Shown one piece after another: positions 17,771 through 27,118 of a DNA stretch of 64,000 nt. How positions within the stretch are numbered: the first letter of the stretch is position 1; each line of letters opens with the position of its first letter. The notes beneath the pieces were generated by a model, which worked only from the letters and a program-made list of their open reading frames with translations, was not told the origin of the DNA and ran no database searches. The translations under genes were made by a program, and so were the position numbers. The DNA is from an uncultured Pontibacter sp. (GTDB lineage Bacteria; Bacteroidota; Bacteroidia; Cytophagales; Hymenobacteraceae): contig NZ_CANLMZ010000010.1 of NCBI RefSeq assembly GCF_947492645.1, positions 62,001 through 126,000 on the forward strand. The letters are read 5' to 3'.

Positions 17771-18901
17771 ATGGCCAAACGCAAACTTAAACGCAGACAG
17801 GAAAAAATACTGGGACGCAAAGCAGGTGTAAAACCAGGTACCGTGGTGGTATCCACAGAAGCCTACAAGCCGCGCTTTTTCCTGATGTCATTTAGCGACA
17901 CATACTTCGAGGAAACCGAGCTGCAAAGCTACCATGAACTGATGCAGCATGTAAAAGCTCACCCCGAGGCGCGGCATTGGATCGATATCAGGGGCTACGG
18001 CGACCAGGCGATGCTGGAGCAGCTTATCTCAGATTTTGGCCTGCACCCACTTCAGATGGAGGACGTTATCAATGATTATCAGCGCCCCAAGGTAGAGGAG
18101 TTTGACGATAACCGTTTGTTCATTATTACACGCATGCTGCGCTGGTCGCCGGAGTTTCGATCTCTGGACGATGTGCAGCTATCTATTTTTACTGGCACCA
18201 ACTATGTGCTAACCCTGCAAAGCGATTACGGCGACTGCCTGGACTCGCTGCGTGAACGCATCAGGGTGGGCAAAGGCATAATTCGTACGCGCCCCACCAT
18301 GTACATGGCCTATGCTATACTTGATGTAGTGCTTGATTATTATTTTCCGGTAATGGCCGAGATTGGCCAATACATAGAAGACCTGGAGCAGAAAGTGCTT
18401 CGCCAGCCGTCTAAATCAAATCTATCGGAGATACTTGACCTTAAAAGTGAACTGGTAAAGCTCCGCCGCATAGCCTGGCCCGAACGCGACCTGATGAACG
18501 AGTTGCTGCGCATGGATGACACCACTATACCGGATAGTCTTAAAGTATACTTCAGAGATGCCTACGACCACGCTGTACAACTGATAGACCTGATTGAGAA
18601 CCACCGGGAAATGTCGTCGAGTTTAGTGGAGCTTTATATGTCTACGGTTAGCAACCGTATGAACGAGATCATGAAAGTGCTGACTATTATCTCCAGTATT
18701 TTTATCCCGCTTAGTTTTATTGTAGGCCTCTACGGCATGAACTTCTCCCGCGAAAATCCGGAAACGGGTAGGGTTTTCCGGTATAGTATGCCTGAACTAT
18801 ATGAGCCATACTCGTACCCTATCTTGCTCGCGCTGATGGCTACGCTTATACTTTTGCAGTTATACTTCTTTTACCGGAAAGGCTGGTTCAGGAGTTTTTA
18901 A
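17771..18901 (+). CDS. corA: CorA-type Mg2+/Co2+ channel
   Basis: 376-residue CorA channel. The long N-terminal cytoplasmic part has the family segment IRGYGDQAMLEQLISDFGLHPLQMEDV. Two C-terminal helices flank the pore signature YGMNF, and the basic tail (YRKGWFRSF) faces the cytosol as usual. It mediates uptake of Mg2+, possibly Co2+ or Ni2+, as a pentamer. The start ATG 17771 is preceded by a very basic leader (MAKRKLKRRQEKILGRK), typical of Bacteroidota members. Confidence 0.93.
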   Translation: MAKRKLKRRQEKILGRKAGVKPGTVVVSTEAYKPRFFLMSFSDTYFEETELQSYHELMQHVKAHPEARHWIDIRGYGDQAMLEQLISDFGLHPLQMEDVINDYQRPKVEEFDDNRLFIITRMLRWSPEFRSLDDVQLSIFTGTNYVLTLQSDYGDCLDSLRERIRVGKGIIRTRPTMYMAYAILDVVLDYYFPVMAEIGQYIEDLEQKVLRQPSKSNLSEILDLKSELVKLRRIAWPERDLMNELLRMDDTTIPDSLKVYFRDAYDHAVQLIDLIENHREMSSSLVELYMSTVSNRMNEIMKVLTIISSIFIPLSFIVGLYGMNFSRENPETGRVFRYSMPELYEPYSYPILLALMATLILLQLYFFYRKGWFRSF

Positions 18902-19003
18902 AACAAGTATGTTTAGTGGGGCTTAAAGGGTTTTGAAGCGACAAGCTGGCGTTAATGGTAGAGGCCGGGGCTACCGTTAAGTAATTGCTGGTTTCTGGTG
19001 TCT

Positions 19004-19639
19004 TTACTGTTCTTGTTTTCTGCAGGTTATTAGCCAGAATTTTTGCGTGGAGCTGTTTCCATTATTCCTGGTAGGTTCATCTACTTCTTTTGATTCAACC
19101 AATCCATACTTGCCAAACTCTTCTTCTACAGCATCTGCGTCATAGAAGAAGAGTTGAACGCCGTGCTTTGTTCTAAATCTGTTTTTGCTTAATTCTTCTC
19201 CAACGCCATACCTAGCATCATTTTTAGAGATCGCCACAAAAACCATGTACCCATTCAATTTCAGTTGACTATAGCAATCTTTAACCAGCTTAACCCGCTC
19301 ATTTTTATCTAACAGATGGATTAAGGCGTAGCAAAAAATGCCATCGTATACTTCCTGGTCAAATGGCATAGCACTAACAGCACCATGATACACTTGCACA
19401 TCGCTTCCATAGTGCTTATGGGCTAAGTCGATGGCCGTTTCTGAAATCTCTATCCCAGTTACCTTGAACCCAGCATCGGTAAAGATTTTTGCATTTCTGC
19501 CGTAACCAAACCCAGGTATAAGAATTTTGTTAAGCTTTTTTTCCCGAAAGAGGTTTAAGGTAGCTATTGCGGAACCTGCAGGTTCAAATCCCCACATGGT
19601 TTTTTTATCTCTAAAGCTTGACTCCCAGAATTCTGCCAT
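19004..19639 (-). CDS. Class I SAM-dependent methyltransferase
   Basis: 211-residue methyltransferase with a seven-strand Rossmann fold: motif I KILIPGFGYGRNAKIF, the acidic end of strand 2 in VTGIEISETAID, and motif post-I/II in YDGIFCYALIHLL. It resembles the TehB/thiopurine group of small-molecule methyltransferases (N-terminus WESSFRDKKTMWGFEPAGSA), but the substrate is unknown. Monocistronic. The C-terminal part (SSTQKFWLITCRK) completes the fold, so it appears intact. Confidence 0.85.
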   Translation of the reverse strand: MAEFWESSFRDKKTMWGFEPAGSAIATLNLFREKKLNKILIPGFGYGRNAKIFTDAGFKVTGIEISETAIDLAHKHYGSDVQVYHGAVSAMPFDQEVYDGIFCYALIHLLDKNERVKLVKDCYSQLKLNGYMVFVAISKNDARYGVGEELSKNRFRTKHGVQLFFYDADAVEEEFGKYGLVESKEVDEPTRNNGNSSTQKFWLITCRKQEQ

Positions 19640-19740
19640 ACTATTTCCCTAAATTCAGATTAAGAAGATATTTCTCTTTACTGGTACTTAGTTATCAATC
19701 AAAAGTACGCTTTGCTGCACTTTAAGCCTAACGAGTATTT

Positions 19741-19758
19741 TTATACTTTAAAGTATAA
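19741..19758. repeat. Zero-loop palindrome built from two AAGTATA words
   Basis: TTATACTTTAAAGTATAA is an 18-bp perfect palindrome just past the stop codon of the 909-residue gene and upstream of the methyltransferase. It may be a weak terminator or simply two head-to-head copies of the recurrent heptamer. Confidence 0.6.
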
Positions 19759-19766
19759 GTAGGTTA

Positions 19767-22496
19767 CTAATTCACCAACCTAAAGCGAATCTTCTGCAGC
19801 TCTCTTCTGAACACTTTGTACAAAGTATAGTCATTAGATGCCTCGTTATGGTAGATGATGACGGGCCTGCTGTTTTCGAGGGTGCTGTTGCCTATAAGCT
19901 TACCCTTGCTGGTATATAGGTAGGTTTTCTGAGGTCCGGTTTCGGTGATGGCATATACTTTGTTGTCGCCGCCAAAGTTAAAGTACTGCACAATTTTAGG
20001 TGCCGAGGTAACGTAGCGTTTCTCGAACTGCAGGCTCAGGTCCTGGTCAAAAACAGCTATTTTGCCTTGCTCCTGCCGCACAATAACAAACGATTTGCCG
20101 TTATTTTCTTCTGGCACCAGCTCAAAAAAGGCACTCTTGCTTGGCCGTATAAGCTGTTCACGTTTCAGCAGTTTGCCCTGTAGGTTGATGGTCATGACGC
20201 TGCCATACTTTGTAACAACCGTAACCTCTGTTTTGCGCAGGTCGGCTCCGGCCTTTACCATTGCCCCTGAGGTAAGCGGTGATTTCAGGTTCATCGGGAA
20301 ACCCGGATAAGCTTCGCCTCGGGTATTGAGGGCGTACACGTAGCCGTTCTCCAGAAGCACCAGAATTACATCGCGTCCACCTACGCGCAGGTGCTGTGGC
20401 TCTACGGCCAGCTTGTAATCCATGCGGCGCGGCTGCCAGCCTTCCACGGCATTGCCCCGGATGTCGTACATGTACAGGTTTCCAAGGTAATCATCAACTA
20501 AAAGGCGGTAGTTCTGATCCTTTTCGTAATCAAAAACGGCAAGGTGCTGTATGTTGAGCGAGTCCCCGATGTTAAAAGGAAAATTGTCCAGGTTTTGCCC
20601 CTGGTTGTTGATGGCGTGGATGCGAGTGTCGGTTGCAAACAGGTAACGTAGTTTATTTTCAGGGCCCAGCTCTACCTGTTTTATACTTCCTTTGATGGCA
20701 GTACCCACGGTATCTACCCACCCCTGTTTGCCGGTGGCCGCTATATTTATAAGCGTATGGGCAGAGTCTTGCACTACTACTTCACGGCTACGGTCTACGG
20801 CGTTTTGTATGGCAAACGGCACAGAGGTAATGCGCGAGCTGAAAGGAATGGTTAACTCTGTTGTAAAGGTGTCTTCGCCGGTACTGGCACCGCGGTCCTG
20901 CTTCCGGAAAATAAAGCTGGTATAGTACTGCTTTCCTACGTTGGAGAACTGGAAGCTTACCTGGTTAAAGCGTTTAATCAATGTGGCGTTCTGCAGCAGG
21001 TCCTCGCGGCTGTTATCTGTCATGTAGCGGCTAAGTACATACCAGGCATTTACCGTGTTTAAGTACAGGCTAAAGTTACCTTCCTGCAGCGTTTCCTCTA
21101 AAAAGGCTTTCTGTGCCACAGATTTCCCCCACACGTTCTCCGCAGAAATATCATCCATCAGGTCGCGGAGTGCGGCAATCTCATCCGAAAAAATCAGGTA
21201 ACCATCTACCTCTGCCACATAGCTTTGCTCAAACCCCGAAAACAGGCTCCCGAAAAGCTTTTCAGGCAGTTCCGGCACCTCTATCATATTTATCGTGAAG
21301 CTGCCATACTTTTCGGTGTAAGTTTTTTTATTGCGCGAGGCAAGCACCTGCTGGTTTAGTTTTTTAAGTAGCCTGCCAGCAAGTATGGTATCTCCTACAT
21401 GGGCAAAAGCTATTTTTTCGGGCCTGGCACTCATCGAGCTAGACTCCATATAGGCCAACGCCACCTCTTTGCTGAATGCCCTCGACAGGCTATCCAACGT
21501 GGCACCGTAAGCAGAACCGACAGCTTCTTTTTGTGCAGACTGCCTTTTAAGCTTTGCCACCTCTTCCAGGCCAAAGTGCATAAGGATGGCAGTACGGTTG
21601 GGCAGGTAGTTTTTTATACCCAGCGGCTGCGGCTTAACCGGGCTAATGTTGCTGTGGAATGAGTTATTTGCGTTTTCTGGCTCTGAAAAACCATTCAGAA
21701 AAATTTTATCCTTCTCCAGTTTAAGTTCCAGCATGGCAGAGTGGTTCAGGCTGGAGAGGTAACGCACCTGTGGCATCAGGTCCGGTTGCAGAAACAAACC
21801 CAATATATTGGGCAGGTTTTTGTAATTGATGAAGACATTGGCGTATACTTCAGGCTGATCGAGGTAGTTCGTGTTTTTAAAGTTAGCTGCCACCGAGGTT
21901 GGTTTACCTTTGTTTATGCGGCGCACAATTTCCTCAACCAGCACCGGCGACGGGCTAAGTATAATGTTGTTGTGGTAAGTAAAATATGTAAAGCTGGTGC
22001 CTAGGCGGTTATTTGTAACATCGGTTAGCAATACGCCCTGGTATTGCCTGCTCTCCTGCTCAAATATATCGCTTTTGCTGATGTTCTCGGTAATGGTACG
22101 CAAAAAGCGGTGCTCGCCCACCGAGGTAACCGGTACATAATACACAAACTCCACATTGGTTTTACCAACCACATGGATTGAGGTAAGTATACTTTTCTTA
22201 TCAAAGAAACGCTCGCGCCGCTGGTTACCCGGCGACACACTATCCAGGTAGGCCATGTTCTCCTCAAACTCCTGGTAAGCAGAAAGCGTGGCAAAGCTTT
22301 CCAGAAGCTTTGTTTCCTGCAGATGCGCCATCAGGGAGCTGTGGTTGTTTGTTTCTACTACAAAAGCAGCGCTTTCCGGCACCATCGCCCACAGGTCTAC
22401 CTTCTCCCGGGAGTCCTTCCAGCGGTTAAATCCATAGTAGGCCAGCGATGCCAGCACAACAAACCCAATGAAGTAGAATACGATGCGTTTAGGCAT
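19767..22496 (-). CDS. Large membrane-anchored protein with C-terminal propeller-like region
   Basis: 909-residue protein of uncertain function. The start ATG 22496 (MPKRIVFYFIGFVV) is preferred over a TTG three codons upstream. One N-terminal transmembrane helix (residues about 4-24) anchors a large periplasmic part. Residues about 35-550 resemble DUF3352-type proteins of Bacteroidota (VPESAAFVVETNN start, repeated assessments of lengths and VEE/DEI loops). Residues about 580-900 show short repeats such as YMYDIRGNAVEGW, VYALNTRGEAYPGFP and IHAINNQGQNLDNFPFN, the pattern of PQQ/WD-like blades with a Y/V-x-A/Y-D/N-x-x-G core. Perhaps an envelope assembly or sensing protein. Monocistronic. Confidence 0.75.
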   Translation of the reverse strand: MPKRIVFYFIGFVVLASLAYYGFNRWKDSREKVDLWAMVPESAAFVVETNNHSSLMAHLQETKLLESFATLSAYQEFEENMAYLDSVSPGNQRRERFFDKKSILTSIHVVGKTNVEFVYYVPVTSVGEHRFLRTITENISKSDIFEQESRQYQGVLLTDVTNNRLGTSFTYFTYHNNIILSPSPVLVEEIVRRINKGKPTSVAANFKNTNYLDQPEVYANVFINYKNLPNILGLFLQPDLMPQVRYLSSLNHSAMLELKLEKDKIFLNGFSEPENANNSFHSNISPVKPQPLGIKNYLPNRTAILMHFGLEEVAKLKRQSAQKEAVGSAYGATLDSLSRAFSKEVALAYMESSSMSARPEKIAFAHVGDTILAGRLLKKLNQQVLASRNKKTYTEKYGSFTINMIEVPELPEKLFGSLFSGFEQSYVAEVDGYLIFSDEIAALRDLMDDISAENVWGKSVAQKAFLEETLQEGNFSLYLNTVNAWYVLSRYMTDNSREDLLQNATLIKRFNQVSFQFSNVGKQYYTSFIFRKQDRGASTGEDTFTTELTIPFSSRITSVPFAIQNAVDRSREVVVQDSAHTLINIAATGKQGWVDTVGTAIKGSIKQVELGPENKLRYLFATDTRIHAINNQGQNLDNFPFNIGDSLNIQHLAVFDYEKDQNYRLLVDDYLGNLYMYDIRGNAVEGWQPRRMDYKLAVEPQHLRVGGRDVILVLLENGYVYALNTRGEAYPGFPMNLKSPLTSGAMVKAGADLRKTEVTVVTKYGSVMTINLQGKLLKREQLIRPSKSAFFELVPEENNGKSFVIVRQEQGKIAVFDQDLSLQFEKRYVTSAPKIVQYFNFGGDNKVYAITETGPQKTYLYTSKGKLIGNSTLENSRPVIIYHNEASNDYTLYKVFRRELQKIRFRLVN

Positions 22497-22515
22497 GTGT
22501 AGCAATTAGGGATTA

Positions 22516-22523
22516 CAAACTTA
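22516..22523 (-). promoter_or_regulatory. Putative -7 box of the 909-residue protein gene
   Basis: Minus-strand TAAGTTTG fits TAnnTTTG, 20 nt before the ATG at 22496. No -33 TTTG at the expected distance; motif support only. Confidence 0.35.
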
Positions 22524-22658
22524 GCCTTTTTTTTGAAAACTGACAGCAGCATGCATGCTAATGCTCGTTACGTGCACTTCATTTCCATACTTTGCCCCTG
22601 CACAGTACAACCCTGAAACAGCCACACGTATAAATAGCCAAACCCACACCAATGCCTG

Positions 22659-23543
22659 ATGTTCAAGATTCTTATACCTGTTGATTTTACTGAGGACTCC
22701 GAGAAAGCAAGCCGCTATGCACTTACCCTGGCTACTGCCGCCCCACAGGCCCAGCTGTTGCTGCTGCATTGCTACCAGGATTACCTGGCCGATGCAGACA
22801 CCGACACGCCCATGGACATGACGGACTCGGAAGAAGTAACAGAACGTGTTATATACCGAAATGTAACGGAAGCTGAAGAGCAACTGGAGGACCTGTACCA
22901 GCAACTGCGCGCAGAGGCTACAACACGCAACGAGCACACCCGCCTGGAGCGTGCCTTTATACATGGCCTGCCTGAAGACGTGATTGTGGAGGAAGTACAG
23001 CGGTTTAAGCCAGACCTTGTTATTATGGGTACTAAAGGAGAATCCAACATCTCCAGGTCTTTTTTTGGCACCGTAACCACCAAAGTAGTACAAGACCTTA
23101 ATGTGCCGGTGCTTACTGTACCCAGTACCTACCAAGGCAACCGTCCCGTAACGGTAGCCTACGCCTCCAACTTCGATACAACCGACAGTAAAGCTATACT
23201 ACAGCTGCAGCAGCTACTACAGCCTTTTAATCCATTGCTGCAATGTGTGCACATTTCTAAAAGCCGCAATGCAGAGCAGGACAAAAAGCAACTGGATACC
23301 TTAAAAAGAACGTTTGCGCAAAACAGCCCAGGCACAAGTATAAAGTATACTTTATTAGAGGGAGATAATGTGACTAAAGCCTTGCAGGATTTCGTGCAGG
23401 AGCAGCGCATAAACCTGCTTGCCCTTACCACGCACAAACGCAGTAGCTTTGGCAACATCTTAAACCCCAGCCTGGCCCAAAAACTTATACTTGAGTCGGA
23501 GGTGCCATTGCTGATATTCCATTCACCCGAAGATGCAGCTTAA
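22659..23543 (+). CDS. Tandem universal stress protein (UspA)
   Basis: 294-residue cytoplasmic protein with two UspA domains. Domain 1 (residues 1-150) begins MFKILIPVDFTEDSEKASRY and has the ATP-binding signature GTKGESNISRSFFGTVTTKV followed by VPVLTVP, so nucleotide binding is likely. Domain 2 (about 160-290) is degenerate: THKRSSFGNILNPSLAQKL lacks the first Gly of the G-2x-G-9x-G motif. Such tandem proteins respond to starvation and oxidative stress; no DNA-level regulation is visible. Convergent with the ATP-grasp gene, only 5 nt apart, with no hairpin between them. Confidence 0.9.
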   Translation: MFKILIPVDFTEDSEKASRYALTLATAAPQAQLLLLHCYQDYLADADTDTPMDMTDSEEVTERVIYRNVTEAEEQLEDLYQQLRAEATTRNEHTRLERAFIHGLPEDVIVEEVQRFKPDLVIMGTKGESNISRSFFGTVTTKVVQDLNVPVLTVPSTYQGNRPVTVAYASNFDTTDSKAILQLQQLLQPFNPLLQCVHISKSRNAEQDKKQLDTLKRTFAQNSPGTSIKYTLLEGDNVTKALQDFVQEQRINLLALTTHKRSSFGNILNPSLAQKLILESEVPLLIFHSPEDAA

Positions 23544-23548
23544 AACCT

Positions 23549-24439
23549 TTAAGCCATCTCCTGCAGGTGCTCCATTACAGCCTGGTAGTAACGCTCAAAG
23601 GCGCCCTCGCTGGTAGCCATAAATAAGAATGGTTCTATCAGTTCCAGCTCCATCAGGTAAAGTTCCCCGTTTATCTCCACGCCATCAACACGGGCATACA
23701 GGCAGCCTTGTGCAAAGCCGTCTACTATATTGTGGGCCGTTTCGAGCAGGGCGGCAGGTGGCTCTGGTGTATGAATAGTGCCCCCAAAGAAATGCTGTAC
23801 CCTGAAATCGCCGGGTTTAACTGTTTTGAGCACCGTGTGGCTGTACGCTCCGTTAAAGAAAAGAAACGACCATTCGCCTTTTGTCTTGATCTCCTCCACA
23901 AAGGGCTGCACCAGGAAAGCTTCTTCCTGCAGTAGTTCATTTATACTTTGGGTTTTAGCCTCGGCATCGGTTGGGTTAAGAGCAAATGTGTTTTTGGCGC
24001 CGCCGCTCACGCTTGGCTTTACAATTATCTTTTCAGCGCCTAAGGCAGTAAACGCTTCTGCCGGCGTAAACTTGCTGCCTTTCTCCAGCCAGATAGTCGG
24101 CACTATTTTCATGCCTTTGTCCTGCACATCTTTCAGGTAGCGTTTGTCGGCATTCCAGCGAACAGTAGCAACCGGGTTAAGCACGCGGCAATTTAATTGC
24201 TCCAGCTTTGCCAGCCAGGTATAAAAAGCGTCAATCTTATCAAAGTAATCCCACGGCGATTTAAGTATGATCAAATCAAATTTGCTCCAGTCCACTTGGG
24301 GGTCGTCCCAGATCTGATACGACACAGCAAGGCCTTTTTGCGTTAAATAATCAAACAATGCGTCGTTTTCCTCGTCTGAGATTCCGCTAAAATTACCTGT
24401 ATTAAAATAAGTTATGAGCGCTATTTGCTGTGTATCCAT
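23549..24439 (-). CDS. ATP-grasp domain protein
   Basis: 296-residue enzyme of the ATP-grasp superfamily. The N-terminal Rossmann-like part (IALITYFNTGNFSGISDEEN, FDLIILKSPWDYF) precedes the ATP-grasp region with KIIVKPSVSGGAKNTF (phosphate-binding loop), VQPFVEEIKTKGEWSFLFF and ARVDGVEINGELYLMELELIEPF, which carries the Mg2+ ligands. Similar proteins are annotated as glutathione synthetase-like or RimK-like ligases making a carboxylate-amine bond. The real substrate is unknown. Confidence 0.85.
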   Translation of the reverse strand: MDTQQIALITYFNTGNFSGISDEENDALFDYLTQKGLAVSYQIWDDPQVDWSKFDLIILKSPWDYFDKIDAFYTWLAKLEQLNCRVLNPVATVRWNADKRYLKDVQDKGMKIVPTIWLEKGSKFTPAEAFTALGAEKIIVKPSVSGGAKNTFALNPTDAEAKTQSINELLQEEAFLVQPFVEEIKTKGEWSFLFFNGAYSHTVLKTVKPGDFRVQHFFGGTIHTPEPPAALLETAHNIVDGFAQGCLYARVDGVEINGELYLMELELIEPFLFMATSEGAFERYYQAVMEHLQEMA

Positions 24440-24574
24440 ATTTATGCAATCTTTGCCGCAAAATTATACTTTTACAGGCGCAGATACTACTGGCTAAATC
24501 ACTTTTAGTCAAAACTTTTAAGCAGGCAGCACTCGTATGTATGGTATAGTTCCTAACGCCTACTTACGTTTACC

Positions 24575-25222
24575 ATGCCCTACCTATTCTACAACAGCTG
24601 TCGCTGGAAGTACAGTTTAACTGTACGGCTGATGATCTTGTTGTTTATGGTGAACACGATTGCTTCGGCCTGCACCTCAGACCCCGCCAAGGAAGAGCAG
24701 AAGCAAATGCCGCGTGAACATGAGAAATCCCTTGCAGCCGATACCACCTCTACCAGGAGAAACGCCATTCCGGCAACTACAAGCTTGCTAGGCAACCCAT
24801 TTGTGGCCAACCGCAGCAAAGGCAATTTTCTTAGCTCCTACTACGACCGTATTAATTCTGATTTTACAATAGATGCCGACCCTATCGAAAACCGCCACCG
24901 GTCCAGCGTGACTGATACGGTGTTTACGATTCGCTTCGGTACCTCCATGCTTGAGTTTTATGCCCCAAGCCAAACCGGCGACCTGCTGCTGCAAGTAGCG
25001 GACATACGAAACAGCGACATTACGCTCCGCAATAATATGCGCGTTGGCATGTCGCAGGCCGAGCTGATGAGCAGGCTTAAAGCATTTGGCAAGGATATAA
25101 GAGTTACCCAAAGTTCTGCTGAGGTAGTTGCTTCCAGCCACGAAGGCGCTCCTACCACACTACACTTCTATCTTAAAAACGGAAAAGTTAATCGCATTCT
25201 TTACGAAGGCTACGTAGATTAA
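24575..25222 (+). CDS. Putative lipoprotein of unknown function
   Basis: 215-residue protein. The N-terminus has basic residues then LMILLFMVNTIASAC, where IASAC can be a lipobox (Cys33); the following 45 residues are polar linker. The C-terminal ~120 residues form a compact domain (TVFTIRFGTSMLEFYAP, NNMRVGMSQAELMSRLKAFGKDI, TLHFYLKNGKVNRILYEGYVD) that looks like the two-layer fold of BamE/SmpA-like or copper-amine-oxidase-like small lipoproteins, an idea from pattern only. Not recognised. Stands alone, 163 nt before dtd. Confidence 0.65.
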   Translation: MPYLFYNSCRWKYSLTVRLMILLFMVNTIASACTSDPAKEEQKQMPREHEKSLAADTTSTRRNAIPATTSLLGNPFVANRSKGNFLSSYYDRINSDFTIDADPIENRHRSSVTDTVFTIRFGTSMLEFYAPSQTGDLLLQVADIRNSDITLRNNMRVGMSQAELMSRLKAFGKDIRVTQSSAEVVASSHEGAPTTLHFYLKNGKVNRILYEGYVD

Positions 25223-25385
25223 TTTGTAATTGCGTATCTCTTGTGCTGCCGCCCTCACTTGCCGGTAATATCAGAAAAAGAACCAGCGCAGAGCTAAATG
25301 CTTTTACCATAAATCATCGTTCAGGCAATGTAGCCATACAGCAATCTATTCTTATCTTTACCCGCAAACCAAGTGTAGTATAAGT

Positions 25386-25844
25386 ATGCGTGTAGTGATA
25401 CAGCGGGTAACGCAGGCATCCGTAACAATAGAGCAAAAGATAAAAGGCCAGATCGAACAAGGCTTACTTCTTTTAGTTGGCATTTGCCCCGACGATACCG
25501 AAGAAGACCTGAAATGGCTTGCCACTAAAATAGCCCAACTCCGGATATTTAGTGACGAAGATGATAAGATGAACCTGAGCGTGCAGGATGTAAAGGGCGA
25601 CATATTAGTTATCAGCCAGTTTACCTTGTATGCCAATACAAAAAAAGGAAACCGTCCGTCTTATATCAATGCCGCCCCACCCGCCATCGCCATACCTTTA
25701 TATGAGCGCTTTGTAAGTATACTTGAAGGGGTAATAGGCAAACCGGTGCAGACGGGAGAGTTTGGCGCTGATATGAAGGTATCGCTGCTAAACGATGGCC
25801 CCGTTACCATTATCATGGACACCAAAAACAAAGACATTTTTTAA
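25386..25844 (+). CDS. dtd: D-aminoacyl-tRNA deacylase
   Basis: 152-residue DTD, the usual length. It hydrolyses D-aminoacyl-tRNAs (and Gly-tRNAAla), preventing D-amino acid incorporation. Signatures: [13 protein letters not shown] at the start, the SQFTLYA motif near residue 80, and NDGPVT with the Gly-cisPro dipeptide at the C-terminal end. The MazG gene begins one base after its stop codon, so both are co-transcribed as a quality-control pair. Confidence 0.95.
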   Translation: MRVVIQRVTQASVTIEQKIKGQIEQGLLLLVGICPDDTEEDLKWLATKIAQLRIFSDEDDKMNLSVQDVKGDILVISQFTLYANTKKGNRPSYINAAPPAIAIPLYERFVSILEGVIGKPVQTGEFGADMKVSLLNDGPVTIIMDTKNKDIF

Positions 25845-25845
25845 C

Positions 25846-26172
25846 ATGACCATAGCAGAGGCACAGGCCATAGTAGACAACTGGATAAAGGAGAATGGAG
25901 TGCGTTATTTTAACGAGCTCACCAACATGGCCATACTTACCGAAGAGGTTGGCGAAGTGGCCCGCATTATTTCCAGGCAGTATGGTGAGCAGTCGTTCAA
26001 GAAAAGCGACGAAGGCAAGCAGCTTTCTGATGAATTGGCCGATGTGCTGTTCGTGCTTATCTGCCTGGCTAACCAAACCGGCATTAACCTGACAGAGGCG
26101 CTACAGAAGAACCTTGAGAAAAAAACTCAGCGCGACAGCCAGCGCCACAAGGAGAACGAGAAGCTAAAATAA
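25846..26172 (+). CDS. MazG-like nucleotide pyrophosphohydrolase
   Basis: 108-residue all-alpha NTP pyrophosphatase starting at ATG 25846, one base after dtd. The Mg2+-binding motif EEVGEVARII and the DELADVLFVLICLAN helix (ExxE...ExxD pattern) are intact. Small MazG-type enzymes degrade non-canonical or excess NTPs, often helping cells through starvation. The C-terminus is strongly charged (KKTQRDSQRHKENEKLK). A longer frame from 25795 overlaps dtd and is not supported. Confidence 0.9.
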   Translation: MTIAEAQAIVDNWIKENGVRYFNELTNMAILTEEVGEVARIISRQYGEQSFKKSDEGKQLSDELADVLFVLICLANQTGINLTEALQKNLEKKTQRDSQRHKENEKLK

Positions 26173-26226
26173 GGTATCCAAGTATAAGCTTATACTGCAG
26201 GTTTAGCGGCATAGATAGTATAAAAT

Positions 26227-26269
26227 AAAAAGGGGGAAGTATAAGTAGGGCTTATACTTTCCCCTTTTT
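26227..26269. terminator. Bidirectional hairpin carrying AAGTATA words
   Basis: 19-bp stem with one G-U pair (arms 26227-26245 and 26251-26269, 5-nt loop), reading A5-G5-AAGTATAAG on the left. It lies between the convergent mazG-like and comB genes. Confidence 0.85.
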
Positions 26270-26286
26270 ATCAGGCTATAAATTAT

Positions 26287-27012
26287 TTAATTCTTAAGCT
26301 CCTTTACCCCAATATCAACCAGCCTACCCTGCTGCCAAACAGGTAATACACTAAATTTATCGTGCTGCAGGCAGAACTCAATGTCTTTATGTATTTCGAG
26401 GTGCTCTAAGCGGCGCACATGCGAAGACTGGCGCAGAAAGGAGAGCAAATCGCTTTTGGCGGTTTGGTACAGGTATAACGAGGCAAGGGTGGCGTCGTTT
26501 TCAAAAGCAAAGGCAGCTTTCAGGCGCTCTACCAATGCACCCGCGTACAGCGTGTCCTCCAGGTTAAACTTCCCTTTCCAGCCAGCGCAAACTACAAGCA
26601 CATCCAGCCCCAGCTCCTGCAGGTGATCAGCCACAGCCTGTAAGTTCAAAAATGAGCCGATAATTATCTCATCTGCCTCCCGGGACAAATGGATGGCGCG
26701 TGTTCCGTTGGTGGTGGTAATGGCAATGGTTCTTCCCTGCACGTTGCCATTCATGTAGGCAAACGGAGAGTTTCCCAAGTCGAATCCCTCTGCTTTTACA
26801 CCATCGCGCTCTGCGGCTATAAGGCAACCCTTCGCAGCAAAAGCCTGGCAGTCTTCCAGGTTCATCACCGGTATAATATCGGCAGCACCATTCGCAAAGG
26901 CTGTTACCATAGTAGAGGTAGCCCGCAGAATATCCACAGCCACCACAGCCTTACCCTTCAAATCATACAGGTGCAACAGCTCCGGGCTAAAGCACACATC
27001 TATACTTGGCAT
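26287..27012 (-). CDS. comB: 2-phosphosulfolactate phosphatase family (ComB)
   Basis: 241-residue ComB-family protein. Signatures: VVAVDILRATSTMVTAFANGA, AERDGVKAEGFDLGNSP and ITTTNGTRAI, covering the Mg2+ site. The archetype dephosphorylates 2-phosphosulfolactate during coenzyme M synthesis. No other coenzyme M gene is nearby, and ComB homologs are widespread in bacteria that lack that pathway, so the role may be sulfolactate or sulfonate metabolism, or something else; Bacteroidota make sulfonolipids, but that route is not shown to use ComB. Family call sure, substrate uncertain. Confidence 0.88.
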   Translation of the reverse strand: MPSIDVCFSPELLHLYDLKGKAVVAVDILRATSTMVTAFANGAADIIPVMNLEDCQAFAAKGCLIAAERDGVKAEGFDLGNSPFAYMNGNVQGRTIAITTTNGTRAIHLSREADEIIIGSFLNLQAVADHLQELGLDVLVVCAGWKGKFNLEDTLYAGALVERLKAAFAFENDATLASLYLYQTAKSDLLSFLRQSSHVRRLEHLEIHKDIEFCLQHDKFSVLPVWQQGRLVDIGVKELKN

Positions 27013-27118
27013 ATATTTTAGATAGTTAGACTATACAACAAAGGACTCAAAGACAAAAAACATAGGCGCATAGACCAAGGTCTTTTGTCAATGTGTCCTT
27101 TGTCTAATAGTCACAAAT

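Noticed and set aside
23544-23548. Terminator between the UspA and ATP-grasp genes
   Set aside because: Only five bases separate the convergent stop codons and no hairpin could be found; transcripts may overlap.
25795-25845. Start of the MazG protein inside dtd
   Set aside because: The ATG at 25846 directly after the dtd stop fits the family N-terminus; the upstream part only reads dtd in another frame.
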